Shown here: positions 8,432 to 19,180 of the stretch, piece after piece | Position numbering within the stretch: position 1 is the first letter of the stretch | How the letters are laid out: each line of letters starts with the position of its first letter | NCBI GenBank assembly: GCA_041396965.1 | Contig: JAWKXN010000001.1 | Span: 682,001-746,000 of the forward strand | Reading direction: 5' to 3' | Length of the DNA stretch: 64,000 nt | Origin: Rickettsiales bacterium | GTDB lineage: Bacteria; Pseudomonadota; Alphaproteobacteria; Rickettsiales; SXRF01 | Position numbers and translations under genes: made by a program | Notes under the pieces: generated by a model | What the model saw: the letters and a program-made list of their open reading frames with translations, nothing else | Told to the model about the DNA's origin: nothing | Databases searched by the model: none

Positions 8432-10642
8432 TTACCCCATATATTCAGGCAACCAACCTTCATTTACTTTTTTTAATTCACTGATTTTTATAGAGTCTTT
8501 ATCAATAGTCAGTTCACTAACTTGTGTTTTTCCAATAATTGAGATTTCTACGCCATTATCTTTCGCTAGTTTTACTATAGCGTCAGTTTGCTTAGTTGTC
8601 GCGGTTACAACATAACGTGCTTGATCCTCACCAAACCAGAACGCCGCGTCACCGCTTATTGTTATATCAGCGCCAATATCTTTTCTAAAACTCATCTCAG
8701 CTATAGCGACTAACAGACCACCATCAGACACATCATGGCAAGAAGTCACTTTGCCGGAGCTAATTAGCGAGCGGACGAAATCCCCATTTTTCTTTTCAAT
8801 CTCAAGATTTACAGCCGGAGGCAAACCTTCTTCCTTACCTATTATCTCACGCAGATATAAGGAAGCTCCGAGATGACCCTTAGTATTTCCTATAACAAGA
8901 ATATCCTCACCCTCTGATATAAAGCTATTACTTACTCGTTTGCTCATATCTTCCAAAATACCAACCCCACCAATCGCCGGAGTAGGAAGTATCCCAACGC
9001 CACTAGTCTCATTATATAGCGAGACATTGCCGGAAACAATCGGGTAATCAAGCTTAAGACAAGCCTCCTTCATCCCTTGCAGGCAGCCAACTATCTGTCC
9101 CATGATTTCTGGTTTCTCAGGATTGCCGAAATTAAGACAGTTGGTAATAGCTAGTGGTCTTGCGCCAACAGATGTTAAATTGCGCCAGCTTTCAGCGACC
9201 GCTTGCTTGCCACCTTCTACCGGATCAGCGTAACAATAACGAGGTGTGCAGTCAGTGGTTATCGCAAGAGCTTTGCCCGTGCCATGTACCCGAACTACCG
9301 CCGCGTCACCACCGGAAGAGGCGACAGTGTCATTACGCACTTGTGAGTCATATTGCTCGTAAATCCAGCGTTTGCTGGCAAGGTCAGGTTCGCTTATCAA
9401 AGTAAGCAAATTAGGCATTAGGCTGGAGGCATCAGGCATTAAGGACTTCCACTCCTGCCTATTGCCTTCTGCCTGTTGCCTTATCTCATACGGTCGGTCA
9501 TAAATCGGAGCGTCAGTAGAAACCGGCGCTATAGGCATATCAGCGACGGTTTCGCCGTGCATTTTAAGTATCAGATTTCCAGTATCAGTAATTTTACCGA
9601 TGGTGGCAAAAGACAGCTCCCATTTCTCAAATACTGCCCTTGCTATATGCTCTTTCTCTGGTTTTATAACCATAAGCATTCTTTCTTGTGATTCAGAGAG
9701 CATAATCTCATATGGAGTCATTCCAGCCTCACGCATTGGAACTTTATCTAGCTCCAGCTCAATGCCAGTTCCACCTTTTCCCGCCATCTCAAGTGAGGAG
9801 GAGGTAAGACCAGCCGCCCCCATATCCTGAATAGCGAGGATAGTGTCAGTTTTCATTAGCTCAAGGCAGGCTTCTATCAGCAGTTTTTCAGTGAATGGGT
9901 CACCAACTTGAACGGTCGGGCGTTTTTCCTCTGATTTGTCGTCAAACTCAGCCGATGCCATAGTCGCGCCGTGAATGCCATCACGTCCGGTTTTGCTGCC
10001 GACATATACTACTGAATTACCAACCCCAGCGGCGGCGGAATAAAATATCTTGTCTTTATCGGCGATTCCAACTGTCATCGCGTTTACCAGTATATTACCA
10101 TTATACGATGAGTGGAAATTACATTCACCGCCAACAGTTGGCACACCTACACAATTACCATAGCTGCCAATACCATCCACCACTCCAGAAAGTAGATGTT
10201 TGGTCTTGGGGTGGGAAGGGTCGCCAAAGCGTAGGGCGTTCATATTGGCTATCGGACGCGCGCCCATAGTAAATACGTCGCGCAATATACCACCAACACC
10301 AGTTGCCGCACCCTGAAAAGGCTCAATATATGATGGGTGGTTATGCGATTCCATTTTGAAAATCGCCGCTTGAGAGTCGCCTATGTCAACAACCCCAGCA
10401 TTCTCACCAGGACCACATATCACCCATGAGGCTTCAGTTGGCATCTCCTTTAGCCATTTACGAGTAGTTTTATATGAGCAATGCTCGCTCCACATAACCG
10501 AGAAAATACCAAGCTCTACCATGTTTGGCTCTCGGTTCATTATCCGTAGGATATTTTTATATTCACCCTCACTAAGACCATGTTGTTTTACTATCTCCGG
10601 TGTGATTTCACCGGTATCATTTTTAACTGCTGATTCTCGCAT
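8432..10642 (-). CDS. purL: Phosphoribosylformylglycinamidine synthase subunit PurL
   Basis: PurL is the ATP-dependent synthetase subunit of FGAM synthase; it works with PurS and the glutaminase PurQ, neither of which is in the window. The 736-residue length fits the short bacterial form. ESHNHPSYIEPFQGAATGVGG, RDVFTMGARPIANMN and the second-half SGNVSLYNE and HDVSDGGL blocks are conserved. The linker around residues 385-415 (coding 9411-9482) is unusual: it is encoded by DNA made of GGCATTAGG / TGCCTATTGCC-like short repeats of a kind also seen in a non-coding repeat at 56246. The ATG abuts the bcp stop, so glnE, bcp and purL look like one transcription unit. Confidence 0.97.
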   Translation of the reverse strand: MRESAVKNDTGEITPEIVKQHGLSEGEYKNILRIMNREPNMVELGIFSVMWSEHCSYKTTRKWLKEMPTEASWVICGPGENAGVVDIGDSQAAIFKMESHNHPSYIEPFQGAATGVGGILRDVFTMGARPIANMNALRFGDPSHPKTKHLLSGVVDGIGSYGNCVGVPTVGGECNFHSSYNGNILVNAMTVGIADKDKIFYSAAAGVGNSVVYVGSKTGRDGIHGATMASAEFDDKSEEKRPTVQVGDPFTEKLLIEACLELMKTDTILAIQDMGAAGLTSSSLEMAGKGGTGIELELDKVPMREAGMTPYEIMLSESQERMLMVIKPEKEHIARAVFEKWELSFATIGKITDTGNLILKMHGETVADMPIAPVSTDAPIYDRPYEIRQQAEGNRQEWKSLMPDASSLMPNLLTLISEPDLASKRWIYEQYDSQVRNDTVASSGGDAAVVRVHGTGKALAITTDCTPRYCYADPVEGGKQAVAESWRNLTSVGARPLAITNCLNFGNPEKPEIMGQIVGCLQGMKEACLKLDYPIVSGNVSLYNETSGVGILPTPAIGGVGILEDMSKRVSNSFISEGEDILVIGNTKGHLGASLYLREIIGKEEGLPPAVNLEIEKKNGDFVRSLISSGKVTSCHDVSDGGLLVAIAEMSFRKDIGADITISGDAAFWFGEDQARYVVTATTKQTDAIVKLAKDNGVEISIIGKTQVSELTIDKDSIKISELKKVNEGWLPEYMG

Positions 10643-11149
10643 TTATAATCCTTTTACTGCCTCCAGCACTTTTTCAGCGTGTCCAGCTACTTTTACTTTA
10701 CGCCATATCTGGCGGATAATTCCTTTTTTATCAATAAGAAAAGTGGAGCGTTCTATCCCCATATAGGTTTTTCCATAATTTTTTTTCTCTTTCCACACGC
10801 CATAATCCTGTATTGTCTTGATTCCCTCATCGGAAGCAAGCGGGAAAGCTATATCATATTTTTCCTGAAATTTATCGTGTTTTTCCACGCTATCTTTGGA
10901 TACGCCAATTATTATAGTATCCAGTTTCTCAAATTCCTTAATCAAACTCGTAAAATCTTTAGCCTCAGTGGTGCATCCCGGTGTGTCATCTTTCGGGTAA
11001 AAATATAACACTATGTTTTTACCAGATAATTCATTAAGTTTTATATCACTGCCACCATTTATAGGCATATCAAAGGCAGGAGCTTTATTGCCTTCTGTAA
11101 GTTCTGTCATACTACTATTTTTTATGTTTTCTGCTGTATTTGTCGCCAT
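10643..11149 (-). CDS. bcp: Thioredoxin-dependent peroxiredoxin of the BCP/PrxQ type
   Basis: BCP reduces hydrogen peroxide and organic hydroperoxides using thioredoxin. The 168-residue protein has the peroxidatic cysteine in DDTPGCTTEAKDF; the usual BCP resolving cysteine five residues later is absent (Ala-Lys there), so it may act as a 1-Cys enzyme. A second possible start is Met14, which would give the more typical length; the longer start is kept because no strong ribosome-binding site separates them. It sits directly between glnE and purL on the same strand. Confidence 0.92.
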   Translation of the reverse strand: MATNTAENIKNSSMTELTEGNKAPAFDMPINGGSDIKLNELSGKNIVLYFYPKDDTPGCTTEAKDFTSLIKEFEKLDTIIIGVSKDSVEKHDKFQEKYDIAFPLASDEGIKTIQDYGVWKEKKNYGKTYMGIERSTFLIDKKGIIRQIWRKVKVAGHAEKVLEAVKGL

Positions 11150-11178
11150 TATTATCTCCTTTTTGCTAAATTACCTTA

Positions 11179-14028
11179 TTACTCAAAGATAGTCTTGTAA
11201 TAGCTATAAATGTTTTTTTCAACTTCTTGTAGCTTTTTACTCAGTTTTTCAAAATTATCGGAGTTTGTAGTATCCACTAATATCTTTTTAAGCCCTTCTG
11301 GAGCGTCATTAGAAACAAAATTATTTCCACAGCAAAGCCTTATCATATTAAGAAGTTGCTTGAGAAAATAATATGAATCTATTAGAGTGTCAGACTCCTT
11401 ACCAATAAAACCTTCCTGTTTTAGAATAGTGAAAAATTCAATAGAGTTTCCTGACTTAACGGTAAGGAGGTCGCTAGCGTATTTAAGCATTAAATATTGA
11501 GCGATAAAATCAACATCAATAAGCCCGCCTCTCGCGTATTTTATATCCCATACGCTGGTAGCGCTATGCTCTTTTTCTATCTTTTCACGCATATCAGCGA
11601 CATCATATTTAAGACGTTCTATATCACGTTTCTTTTTGATTTGACTGTCAATAAAGCCATTAAGCTCAGTAAGTAACGATTCATCACCAGCGATAGCTCT
11701 GGCTTTAGTAAACGCCATATACTCAAAAGTCCACGCTGATTGGTCAAAATACTGCTCAAGCGCTGCTTTGCTTACCGCAAGAGGCCCTTGATTTCCTGAT
11801 GGTCTAAGCCTTGTATCTACCTCATAAAGCCTACCATCTCTACTTTGGCTTGTAAGGGAGCTGATAATTCTTTGTGAAAGCCTGTTATAATATACACTGG
11901 CGGTAAATCCTTTTTGTCCGTTTGATAGCTCTTCTGTATCATCAACATCATAGATAAAAATAAGATCAACATCAGATAAAAAAGTCATCTCACGACTTCC
12001 TAGTTTACCGAGAGCTATTATAGCGAAACGGTTGCCACTTATAGTACCATAAGTTTTTTTGAACTCGCTTGTCACCTCCACAACTATACGGTTAATTATT
12101 ATTTCAGCGAGATATGTAAGAAACTCTCCACTATGTTTCGCGTTTATCATACCTTTAAGCAGTTGTACTCCAGCCTGAAATTGCTTTTCATGGTAAAATT
12201 TACGCAAACGCCCCATTATCTGTTCAAAATCATAGGAAGGTAGATTCTTAGGAGGGAGTAAAACTTTGTCTAGCTGTTTTTCAAGTATATCCACATTTGG
12301 AAGACCATCGTAAAAATCCTCATAAATTACCGCTTCCAACAGATCAGGATTCTTGCTTAGACTTTCGGCGAGAGTTGGTGCGCTTCCCATAATATCCGCT
12401 ATTAATCCCAGCAGGTGTGGATTGAGTTTGAATAACGAGAAAAGTTGTATGGTCGCTGGAAGTTTTTGGAGAAAATAATTAAAATTCATAAAGGCGGTGT
12501 CCGGACTTATAGTCTTCGCCAAACATTCAAGCAGTTCTGGAATAATCTCGGTAAGTAACTCTCTTGCTCGTTTAGTACGAGTAGCCCTGCTTGAACCATG
12601 ATGCCATTTCATTATGGTCTCAGATACCAGTTCAGGATTGCTGTATCCCATTCTAGTTAGTGTTCGCAGTGTATCAGGGTTGTGTTCTTCGCCAGTAAAT
12701 ATTAGGTTGCCATTACTGCTTAACTCTTTTTCGCTGTTAAACGATGACAGGTAAATTTCATGAACGTTACTTAGTTGAGTAACTAATTGTCGCTCAAAAT
12801 CACCTATATTATCATAGCCATTAAAAGTAGCTATATTAAGTAGCTCGTTATCGTTTTCTGGCACGCTATGGGTTTGTTCGTCATTCACCATTTGCAAGCG
12901 ATGTTCAACCATGCGTAAGAATTGATAAGCTTTATTCAAAATTTTTTCCTGCTCTGTGCTGATAAGTCCCATTTCCGTAAGACACCTTAGTGTATCACAG
13001 GTTTTTCTTATCCTAAGTTCTGGTTCTCTTCCTCCCCAAATAAGTTGGTATATTTGCGCTAGGAACTCTATCTCTCTTATACCGCCAGTACCAAGTTTTA
13101 CATTGTGACCTCTTATATCAAGGCTTTTTATTTGTTGCTTATCTATTTGTCGTTTTATGGAATGTATATCATTTATCGCCGCGAAATCGAGATTCCGTCG
13201 CCACATAAATGGGGTAAGACTCTTAAGAAAATCCTCACCAGCTTTTATATCACCAGCAATCGCGCGCGCCTTTATCATCGCCGCTCTTTCCCAATTCTGA
13301 CCAACACTCTCGTAATAATGGTAAGCAGCGTCTATTGTTATTACCGGCGGGGTTGAGTAGGGGTCAGGTCGTAGTCTTAAATCTGTTCTGAAAACATAAC
13401 CAAGTTCAGTCCTATCTTGCATTACAGAAACCAGATCATGAGCCAAGCGATTCATAAAATGCTGTTCAGTATTACGACCTTTATAACCAATTTTTTCGGG
13501 AGTAAAAAATAGTATTAAATCTATGTCGCTGGAGTAGTTAAGCTCGTATGCTCCAAGTTTTCCCATAGCGAGAACTATGACGCCGCTATCTCGCGCTATA
13601 TCTCTAAGCCTGTTCTTTCCATTCTTAAATAATTCATAAAAATTATTATTATATATTTTCTCCTGTTTGCATCCTTCAAAAAGAAGGTGATTAATGGTAA
13701 TATTAAGGCATTTTTCAGCGAATATTGATAATGACTCGGTTATTTTCTCCAGACTCCATATACCGGATATATCAGCAAGGGCGACCGTAAGAGCGATTTT
13801 TCTTTTAGCTACGCGTAATTCTTTTTTTAGAGTAACTATGTCAATTGGCGCGACCATCAACTCACTAATACTCTCTATTATAGATTCGTATAAGTAATCT
13901 ACTCCTCTATGTCTTATATCTTCAAGGATTTCAGGATATGCCATAATTAAACGCGCCAAAAACGGAGAGTGAGCGTTCGCTACTGACTCAGCGTTTTTAA
14001 TTTTATCCTGATTATTATTGATTTCCAT
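11179..14028 (-). CDS. glnE: Bifunctional glutamine synthetase adenylyltransferase/adenylyl-removing enzyme
   Basis: GlnE adds or removes AMP on glutamine synthetase according to nitrogen signals relayed by PII. The 949-residue protein has both nucleotidyltransferase domains: the first with NYSSDIDLILFF near residues 165-176 and the second with FLSDVDLIFIYD near 680-690, each followed by a helical GlnD/PII-uridylyltransferase-like segment. Length and domain order are as expected. It begins the glnE-bcp-purL unit and is divergent from the YhdP-like gene, 205 bp away. Confidence 0.97.
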   Translation of the reverse strand: MEINNNQDKIKNAESVANAHSPFLARLIMAYPEILEDIRHRGVDYLYESIIESISELMVAPIDIVTLKKELRVAKRKIALTVALADISGIWSLEKITESLSIFAEKCLNITINHLLFEGCKQEKIYNNNFYELFKNGKNRLRDIARDSGVIVLAMGKLGAYELNYSSDIDLILFFTPEKIGYKGRNTEQHFMNRLAHDLVSVMQDRTELGYVFRTDLRLRPDPYSTPPVITIDAAYHYYESVGQNWERAAMIKARAIAGDIKAGEDFLKSLTPFMWRRNLDFAAINDIHSIKRQIDKQQIKSLDIRGHNVKLGTGGIREIEFLAQIYQLIWGGREPELRIRKTCDTLRCLTEMGLISTEQEKILNKAYQFLRMVEHRLQMVNDEQTHSVPENDNELLNIATFNGYDNIGDFERQLVTQLSNVHEIYLSSFNSEKELSSNGNLIFTGEEHNPDTLRTLTRMGYSNPELVSETIMKWHHGSSRATRTKRARELLTEIIPELLECLAKTISPDTAFMNFNYFLQKLPATIQLFSLFKLNPHLLGLIADIMGSAPTLAESLSKNPDLLEAVIYEDFYDGLPNVDILEKQLDKVLLPPKNLPSYDFEQIMGRLRKFYHEKQFQAGVQLLKGMINAKHSGEFLTYLAEIIINRIVVEVTSEFKKTYGTISGNRFAIIALGKLGSREMTFLSDVDLIFIYDVDDTEELSNGQKGFTASVYYNRLSQRIISSLTSQSRDGRLYEVDTRLRPSGNQGPLAVSKAALEQYFDQSAWTFEYMAFTKARAIAGDESLLTELNGFIDSQIKKKRDIERLKYDVADMREKIEKEHSATSVWDIKYARGGLIDVDFIAQYLMLKYASDLLTVKSGNSIEFFTILKQEGFIGKESDTLIDSYYFLKQLLNMIRLCCGNNFVSNDAPEGLKKILVDTTNSDNFEKLSKKLQEVEKNIYSYYKTIFE

Positions 14029-14098
14029 TTGCTTATTTTACATTTAATATGGCATTTATTATAGCGGTCTCTAAAAAATGTCAATTTTGCAGATACCG

Positions 14099-14156
14099 CT
14101 ATCAAAAACTTATCCGAAAGATAAGGTTTTGCGCTGCAAAGTAGGCGTGCTAATTA
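14099..14156. repeat. Degenerate dispersed repeat, copy 2, with hairpin
   Basis: This segment in the divergent glnE/YhdP-like promoter region matches 5565-5622. It contains a perfect 6-bp hairpin (14109-14114 with 14120-14125, CGAAA loop) that extends with a bulge through flanking A/T runs. In this divergent position it cannot simply be a terminator of either gene, so a regulatory or mobile-repeat origin is possible. Confidence 0.5.
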
Positions 14157-14233
14157 ATAAAGATATAGGAAGATCCAGTTTCATAGAGCTTCCTATGACA
14201 TAATGGTAAACTATAACAATAGGCGTAATAATA

Positions 14234-17200
14234 TTGCAAAACAAAATATTAAGATTTTTACTTGGAGCCTTACTTGGTCTTACGGTTTGGCTGCTTATAG
14301 TTTTTAATTTTTTGCTTATATGGGTGGCAACCGGTCCTCGTTCTTTTGACATGCTTACACCTTATATAGAAGACGCGCTTTCCGCTACCGATGGCAGCTA
14401 CAAGGTAAAAATTGGCAAAACTCACCTCATATGGGACGGTTGGCGACATCCGGTGGATATACGCCTTAGCAGTGTAGCTCTTCTCACCGAAAATGATCAG
14501 TTATTTACCACACTGCCTGAAGTATCTGTTGATTTAAGTGTTCCTTATTTGGCTATTGGTAGAGTTATTCCAAAATCTCTTACGATTTCCGCTCCTTTTA
14601 TGAATCTTATAAGAAATGATAAGAGAAATTTTGATTTTAGTTTTAGTGATAATAAATCAATACAAAGCACTGATTCTAACAACCAACAAAATTCTGAGTC
14701 TATGTCTTTCTCTAAGATTTTTAAGTCATTTTTTTCGGGGGATAGTGCGGACCAGTTTCATATGCTGCGCAAAGTAATTATTTACGACGCTGGACTTAGG
14801 ATTGGAAACAGCAGAACCCAGTCTTTTTTTGACGCTAGAAACTGTAATATGATATTGATACGCGATAAAGACGGTAAGGTAAGGATAAATGGCAACGCTA
14901 ATATTCGTTATGGCGATTATGATTCCAATATTTACGCTGAACTGGATATAGCTAATAGTAGCTCTCAAATAAAAGGAAAATTTTCTTTTTCTAAGCTGAT
15001 GCCAAATATACTTGGGGAAATGTTTTTTGATAGTTTGGACGTGCGGGCTTTTGCCGTTCCGGTAAGTGGTAACGCCAATATCTCACTTGATATGGATGGT
15101 AATATAAAATCAGCTAAATTGTCTCTTGATGGCGGAAAGGGAAGTATAAAATCGGAGAATTTTATATCTGAGATACCGGTCAATTCTATAAAGTTAGACG
15201 CTGATTTTACCGAGAATCTAAGCAGAATGAACGTAAATGAACTAAAGACGGATATATCAGGAGCTAATTTTTCTGCTGATGGCTTTATAATTCTTGATCA
15301 CGATAAAAACGAAAATAATGACAAGGAGGCTGATTCTATAGCGATAAAGCTTGATATTGAGGCGAAAGACATTCCCGCAAAGAATGTTAAGTTGTTATGG
15401 CCACCATCACTATCTCCAATGTCAAGAGAATGGATAACCGAGAATATGACTGGTGGTAAAATAACCAGCGCGAAAGTTTCTCTCAATATAAAAAAGGGGG
15501 AAATGGAAGAGCAAGAGCTAGCGAAGGATTCCATAGACGCTAATATTAGCATAAAGGATTTTAATGTACGTTACCTGCCGGAACATCCGAAATTAAGAAA
15601 GGTAAGAGGTGATGTCCATGTGGATGGTAAAACTCTTACCGCTGATATAAAATCCGCCAATTTTCTTGATAAAACTATATTAAGTGACGGTAAAGTTACG
15701 ATAGATGACCTGAATGCTGATAATCCATATATAAAAGTAAGTCTTAACGCTCAGTCACCATCTGATGATATGGTTTATTTTTTATCGCTCCCACGCCTTA
15801 AACACTCAAAACGACTCGGTCTTGATAAAAGGTCACAAGGTAGCGTTAAAGGTTACGCTGAAATAGGATTTAATTTTTTCTCTCCCAAAGGTGTAAAAGC
15901 TGAAGACGCGATTTCTTACGACATAACAGCTGATTTATTTGATATTTCACAGCCAGAATTTCTGCGTAAATTTGATATAGAAAATGCCAATGGGAAAATG
16001 GCGGTTAATAATGATGGGGTTGAATTCTCAGGTGCCGCCAGCGTAAATGGAGCCAAGGTAAAAAAAGGTAAGGTCAAATATCTTTTCGCGACTGACAAAA
16101 GTGGAGTTGATACTTTTTTGGATTTTACCGGTGGTATAGAAAAGAAATACCTAACTCGTTTTGGTTATCCCGACTTTCCTTTCATTAGCGGTTATATAGG
16201 GATAGACGCGAAAATGCGTCTTGGTAAAGATATTGAGAATACAGAAGCATCGCTTGATCTTAAAAGAGCGAATCTTGATCTAAAAGATATTGGTCTTAAA
16301 AAGCCCTTATCAATTCCTGCCACTCTTAAGCTTAAAGCGAAAAAACAGAAAAATGATCTAAATGTTGAGTATTTTAATCTTAAAAGCCGAGATATAGATG
16401 CTAAAGGAACAGCGATTCTTGCCGGAAAATCAAAATTACTAGCGGAAGTAAAAACTAGTAAGCTTGTTTATGGGAAAAATATAATCTCAAAGCTTGATTA
16501 TAAAAATCGTAATGGAATGATGTATATAGATGTGACCGCTGATAGTGTGGATTTTATACCTTTTTTAGGTGGTGATGAGGTATCTGAGAAAAAATCCATC
16601 AATAAATTAAATAAACCAAATAGCGCTAAAAAATATATCGTTGAGGATAGTGGCGGGTTTTCATTTATGAATTTTCCGGCGATGCGGGTTAGAGCTAATA
16701 TTAAGAAATTTATTTTATGGGATGGTCGCTTCCTAGAGAATCTTAAAGGCTATCTAAACTGCGATAAAACAATATGCACTGAGGCAAACTTTAAGGGAAT
16801 GAGTGGTGAAAGTAAACCATTTACTTTTAACATATTCAAGGACAGTAAAGGTAAAAGAAGTCTCGCTATACGCTCTGAAGACGCTGGTTCGTTACTATAT
16901 GTCTTAAATATCATTGATAGCATGAAAGGAGGGAAGCTCTTTGTAGACGCTAAATATCAGGAAAATGGTAAGAATAGCATATTGGATGGTAGGTTGTATA
17001 TTAGTGATTATGTGGTAAAAGACGCGCCGATACTTGGTAAGGTTTTATCACTGGCATCTCTTAGTGGACTCATTGATACATTGAGTGGTAAAGGTATTAT
17101 TTTTAAGAAGGTCAATATGCCGTTTATATTGCATAATGACATTATTTCCATTAAGGACGCAAAAACTTATGGTTCGTCACTTGGTATAACCATAAATGGT

Positions 17201-17443
17201 ACGATAACATTTCCCGCTAAAGAGCTAGATATAAAAGGAGTTATAGTGCCATCATACTCTACTAATAACTTGATTGGAAAAATCCCTCTTCTTGGTAGTC
17301 TTTTGGTTGGTAAAGAAGGAGAGGGGGTATTTGCCGCTCGCTATAATATTAAAGGCAAGGAAAAAGACGCGAATATTAGCGTTAATCCACTGTCAATTCT
17401 AGCACCCGGATTCTTACGCAGATTATTTGATATTTTTGATTGA
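14234..17443 (+). CDS. AsmA/YhdP-like inner-membrane-anchored envelope protein (DUF3971)
   Basis: Large AsmA-superfamily proteins such as YhdP and TamB span the periplasm and are implicated in phospholipid transport to the outer membrane. The 1069-residue protein has one N-terminal membrane helix (residues 5-32) followed by a repetitive beta-rich region of alternating hydrophobic/charged strands, the pattern of the bridge-like groove, and a C-terminal AsmA_2-type end (IPLLGSLLVGKEGEGVFAARYNIKG). The start is a TTG with AGG about 10 bases upstream; the next Met would delete the membrane helix. The role is inferred from family. It is divergent from glnE and followed by the EptA-like gene after 44 bp. 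Confidence 0.82.
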   Translation: MQNKILRFLLGALLGLTVWLLIVFNFLLIWVATGPRSFDMLTPYIEDALSATDGSYKVKIGKTHLIWDGWRHPVDIRLSSVALLTENDQLFTTLPEVSVDLSVPYLAIGRVIPKSLTISAPFMNLIRNDKRNFDFSFSDNKSIQSTDSNNQQNSESMSFSKIFKSFFSGDSADQFHMLRKVIIYDAGLRIGNSRTQSFFDARNCNMILIRDKDGKVRINGNANIRYGDYDSNIYAELDIANSSSQIKGKFSFSKLMPNILGEMFFDSLDVRAFAVPVSGNANISLDMDGNIKSAKLSLDGGKGSIKSENFISEIPVNSIKLDADFTENLSRMNVNELKTDISGANFSADGFIILDHDKNENNDKEADSIAIKLDIEAKDIPAKNVKLLWPPSLSPMSREWITENMTGGKITSAKVSLNIKKGEMEEQELAKDSIDANISIKDFNVRYLPEHPKLRKVRGDVHVDGKTLTADIKSANFLDKTILSDGKVTIDDLNADNPYIKVSLNAQSPSDDMVYFLSLPRLKHSKRLGLDKRSQGSVKGYAEIGFNFFSPKGVKAEDAISYDITADLFDISQPEFLRKFDIENANGKMAVNNDGVEFSGAASVNGAKVKKGKVKYLFATDKSGVDTFLDFTGGIEKKYLTRFGYPDFPFISGYIGIDAKMRLGKDIENTEASLDLKRANLDLKDIGLKKPLSIPATLKLKAKKQKNDLNVEYFNLKSRDIDAKGTAILAGKSKLLAEVKTSKLVYGKNIISKLDYKNRNGMMYIDVTADSVDFIPFLGGDEVSEKKSINKLNKPNSAKKYIVEDSGGFSFMNFPAMRVRANIKKFILWDGRFLENLKGYLNCDKTICTEANFKGMSGESKPFTFNIFKDSKGKRSLAIRSEDAGSLLYVLNIIDSMKGGKLFVDAKYQENGKNSILDGRLYISDYVVKDAPILGKVLSLASLSGLIDTLSGKGIIFKKVNMPFILHNDIISIKDAKTYGSSLGITINGTITFPAKELDIKGVIVPSYSTNNLIGKIPLLGSLLVGKEGEGVFAARYNIKGKEKDANISVNPLSILAPGFLRRLFDIFD

Positions 17444-17487
17444 TGAAGAGTGTTTAGTGACCAATTATTATGATTTAGGAACATGGC

Positions 17488-19098
17488 ATGATGATATTAT
17501 CAAGAGTTACAAAAAAAAGTGTGGGAAGTATACAATTTATGCTTCTACTTATCGTTTTTTGGATGGTATTCGCTAACTATACATTTTTTAAGCATCTGAT
17601 CAATGATTACCCGATAAGTGATGTTCATAACGCTTTTTTTGTTATATCGCTACTTGTTGGTTTTGGCGGAACGGCCATGATTGTTCTGTCTCTTGTATGT
17701 TATCGCTATACTACGAAGCCAATAATTACATTGCTGCTTTTTTCTACCGCTTTTGCCGCTTATTTCATGGATAGCTATAATGTATTTATAGATCATGATA
17801 TGATCGGTAATGTGATAAATTCCGATACTAGAGAAATGAATGATTTGCTTAGTGTTCGGTTATTTATGTACATCTTTTTTCTTGGAATACTACCATCGCT
17901 ATTAGTCTATAAATTAAGTATAAAATTTGATAACTTGAAAAAAGAGTTGCTTAAGCGTGCTAAGCTTGTTTCAGGAATAATAGTTACTCTTGGAGTTATG
18001 TTTTTCTTTACCAGTGCTTCTGTAACATCATTCTTTAGGGAGTATACAGTAAGATTCTATTTTAATCCTAGCGGGTATGTTTTTGCTGTTGCGGATTATG
18101 GCTATCGCTATCTTCGTGGAGGAAAAAAGAAATTAGTAATGATAGCGAAAGATGCTGCTATACCGAAAGATGATGAGGATAGAGAACTCATCATAATGGT
18201 GGTTGGGGAAACGGCACGTGCTGATCATTTTTCTCTAAATGGTTATAGTAGAGATACCAATCCATTACTTGAGAAAGAAAAATTAGTAAGTTTTTCCAAT
18301 TTCACTAGCTGTGGTACTTCTACATTGGTTTCAGTTCCTTGTATGTTCTCGGTATATGAGGATAGTAACTATGATGGTAGAACAATAAAATATACAGAAA
18401 ACGCTCTTGATATATTAAAAAACGCTGGAGTTAACGTTTTGTGGCTTGATAATAACTCTAGCTCTAAAGGAGTAGCTAACCGGATTGCCTATAAAGACTT
18501 ACGAGACCCATCAGTAAATCCAGTGTGTGATGTTGAGTGTCGTGATGTCGGAATGCTCGCCGGTCTTCAGGAATATATAGATTCTCATCCAAAAGGGGAT
18601 ATTATGATAGTTCTTCATCAGATGGGCAATCATGGTCCTGCCTATTACCGGCGTTACCCTAAGGAATTCGCCAAATTTAAGCCGGAATGTAAAACTAACG
18701 AATTGTCAGATTGTACTAAGGATGAGATAATAAACGCTTATGATAACGCTGTTTTATATACAGATTATTTTCTTGCTAAAACCATAGAGCTTCTAAAAAA
18801 TAATGATAATAAATTTGAGACTATGATGTTTTACGTAAGCGATCATGGAGAATCGTTAGGTGATAATGGGATTTACCTTCATGGGATGCCTAATATTATA
18901 GCTCCTAAGGAACAGCGGCATGTTCCGGCTATAATTTGGATCGGCAAGAATTTTGATGAGATAAATTATGATTCTCTTAGAAAAATGCAGGACTATCCTT
19001 TATCACATAATAATATTTTTCACACATTGCTTGGTTTGATGGAAATAGATAGCAAAATATATGATCCTAGTAAGGATATTTTTCATAATAAATCATAA
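17488..19098 (+). CDS. Phosphoethanolamine transferase, EptA/sulfatase family
   Basis: EptA-type enzymes transfer phosphoethanolamine from phosphatidylethanolamine to lipid A or another envelope glycan in the periplasm. Five N-terminal membrane helices occupy about residues 15-185; the periplasmic sulfatase-fold domain has VVGETARADHF (metal ligand Glu241), the nucleophile threonine in TSCGTSTLVSVPCMF (Thr277 or Thr279), NHGPAYYRRYP and SDHGESLGDNG. AGGA precedes the ATG by 7 bases. The window also encodes pssA and psd, which make the donor lipid. The exact acceptor cannot be told from sequence; these enzymes can lower sensitivity to cationic peptides. Confidence 0.88.
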   Translation: MMILSRVTKKSVGSIQFMLLLIVFWMVFANYTFFKHLINDYPISDVHNAFFVISLLVGFGGTAMIVLSLVCYRYTTKPIITLLLFSTAFAAYFMDSYNVFIDHDMIGNVINSDTREMNDLLSVRLFMYIFFLGILPSLLVYKLSIKFDNLKKELLKRAKLVSGIIVTLGVMFFFTSASVTSFFREYTVRFYFNPSGYVFAVADYGYRYLRGGKKKLVMIAKDAAIPKDDEDRELIIMVVGETARADHFSLNGYSRDTNPLLEKEKLVSFSNFTSCGTSTLVSVPCMFSVYEDSNYDGRTIKYTENALDILKNAGVNVLWLDNNSSSKGVANRIAYKDLRDPSVNPVCDVECRDVGMLAGLQEYIDSHPKGDIMIVLHQMGNHGPAYYRRYPKEFAKFKPECKTNELSDCTKDEIINAYDNAVLYTDYFLAKTIELLKNNDNKFETMMFYVSDHGESLGDNGIYLHGMPNIIAPKEQRHVPAIIWIGKNFDEINYDSLRKMQDYPLSHNNIFHTLLGLMEIDSKIYDPSKDIFHNKS

Positions 19099-19180
19099 TA
19101 ATTATACTGTTTTAGTGATATAATATGCGTTATATGGTTAACTGTAATATTTATCAATATAGTTATAATCAGGATAATTA

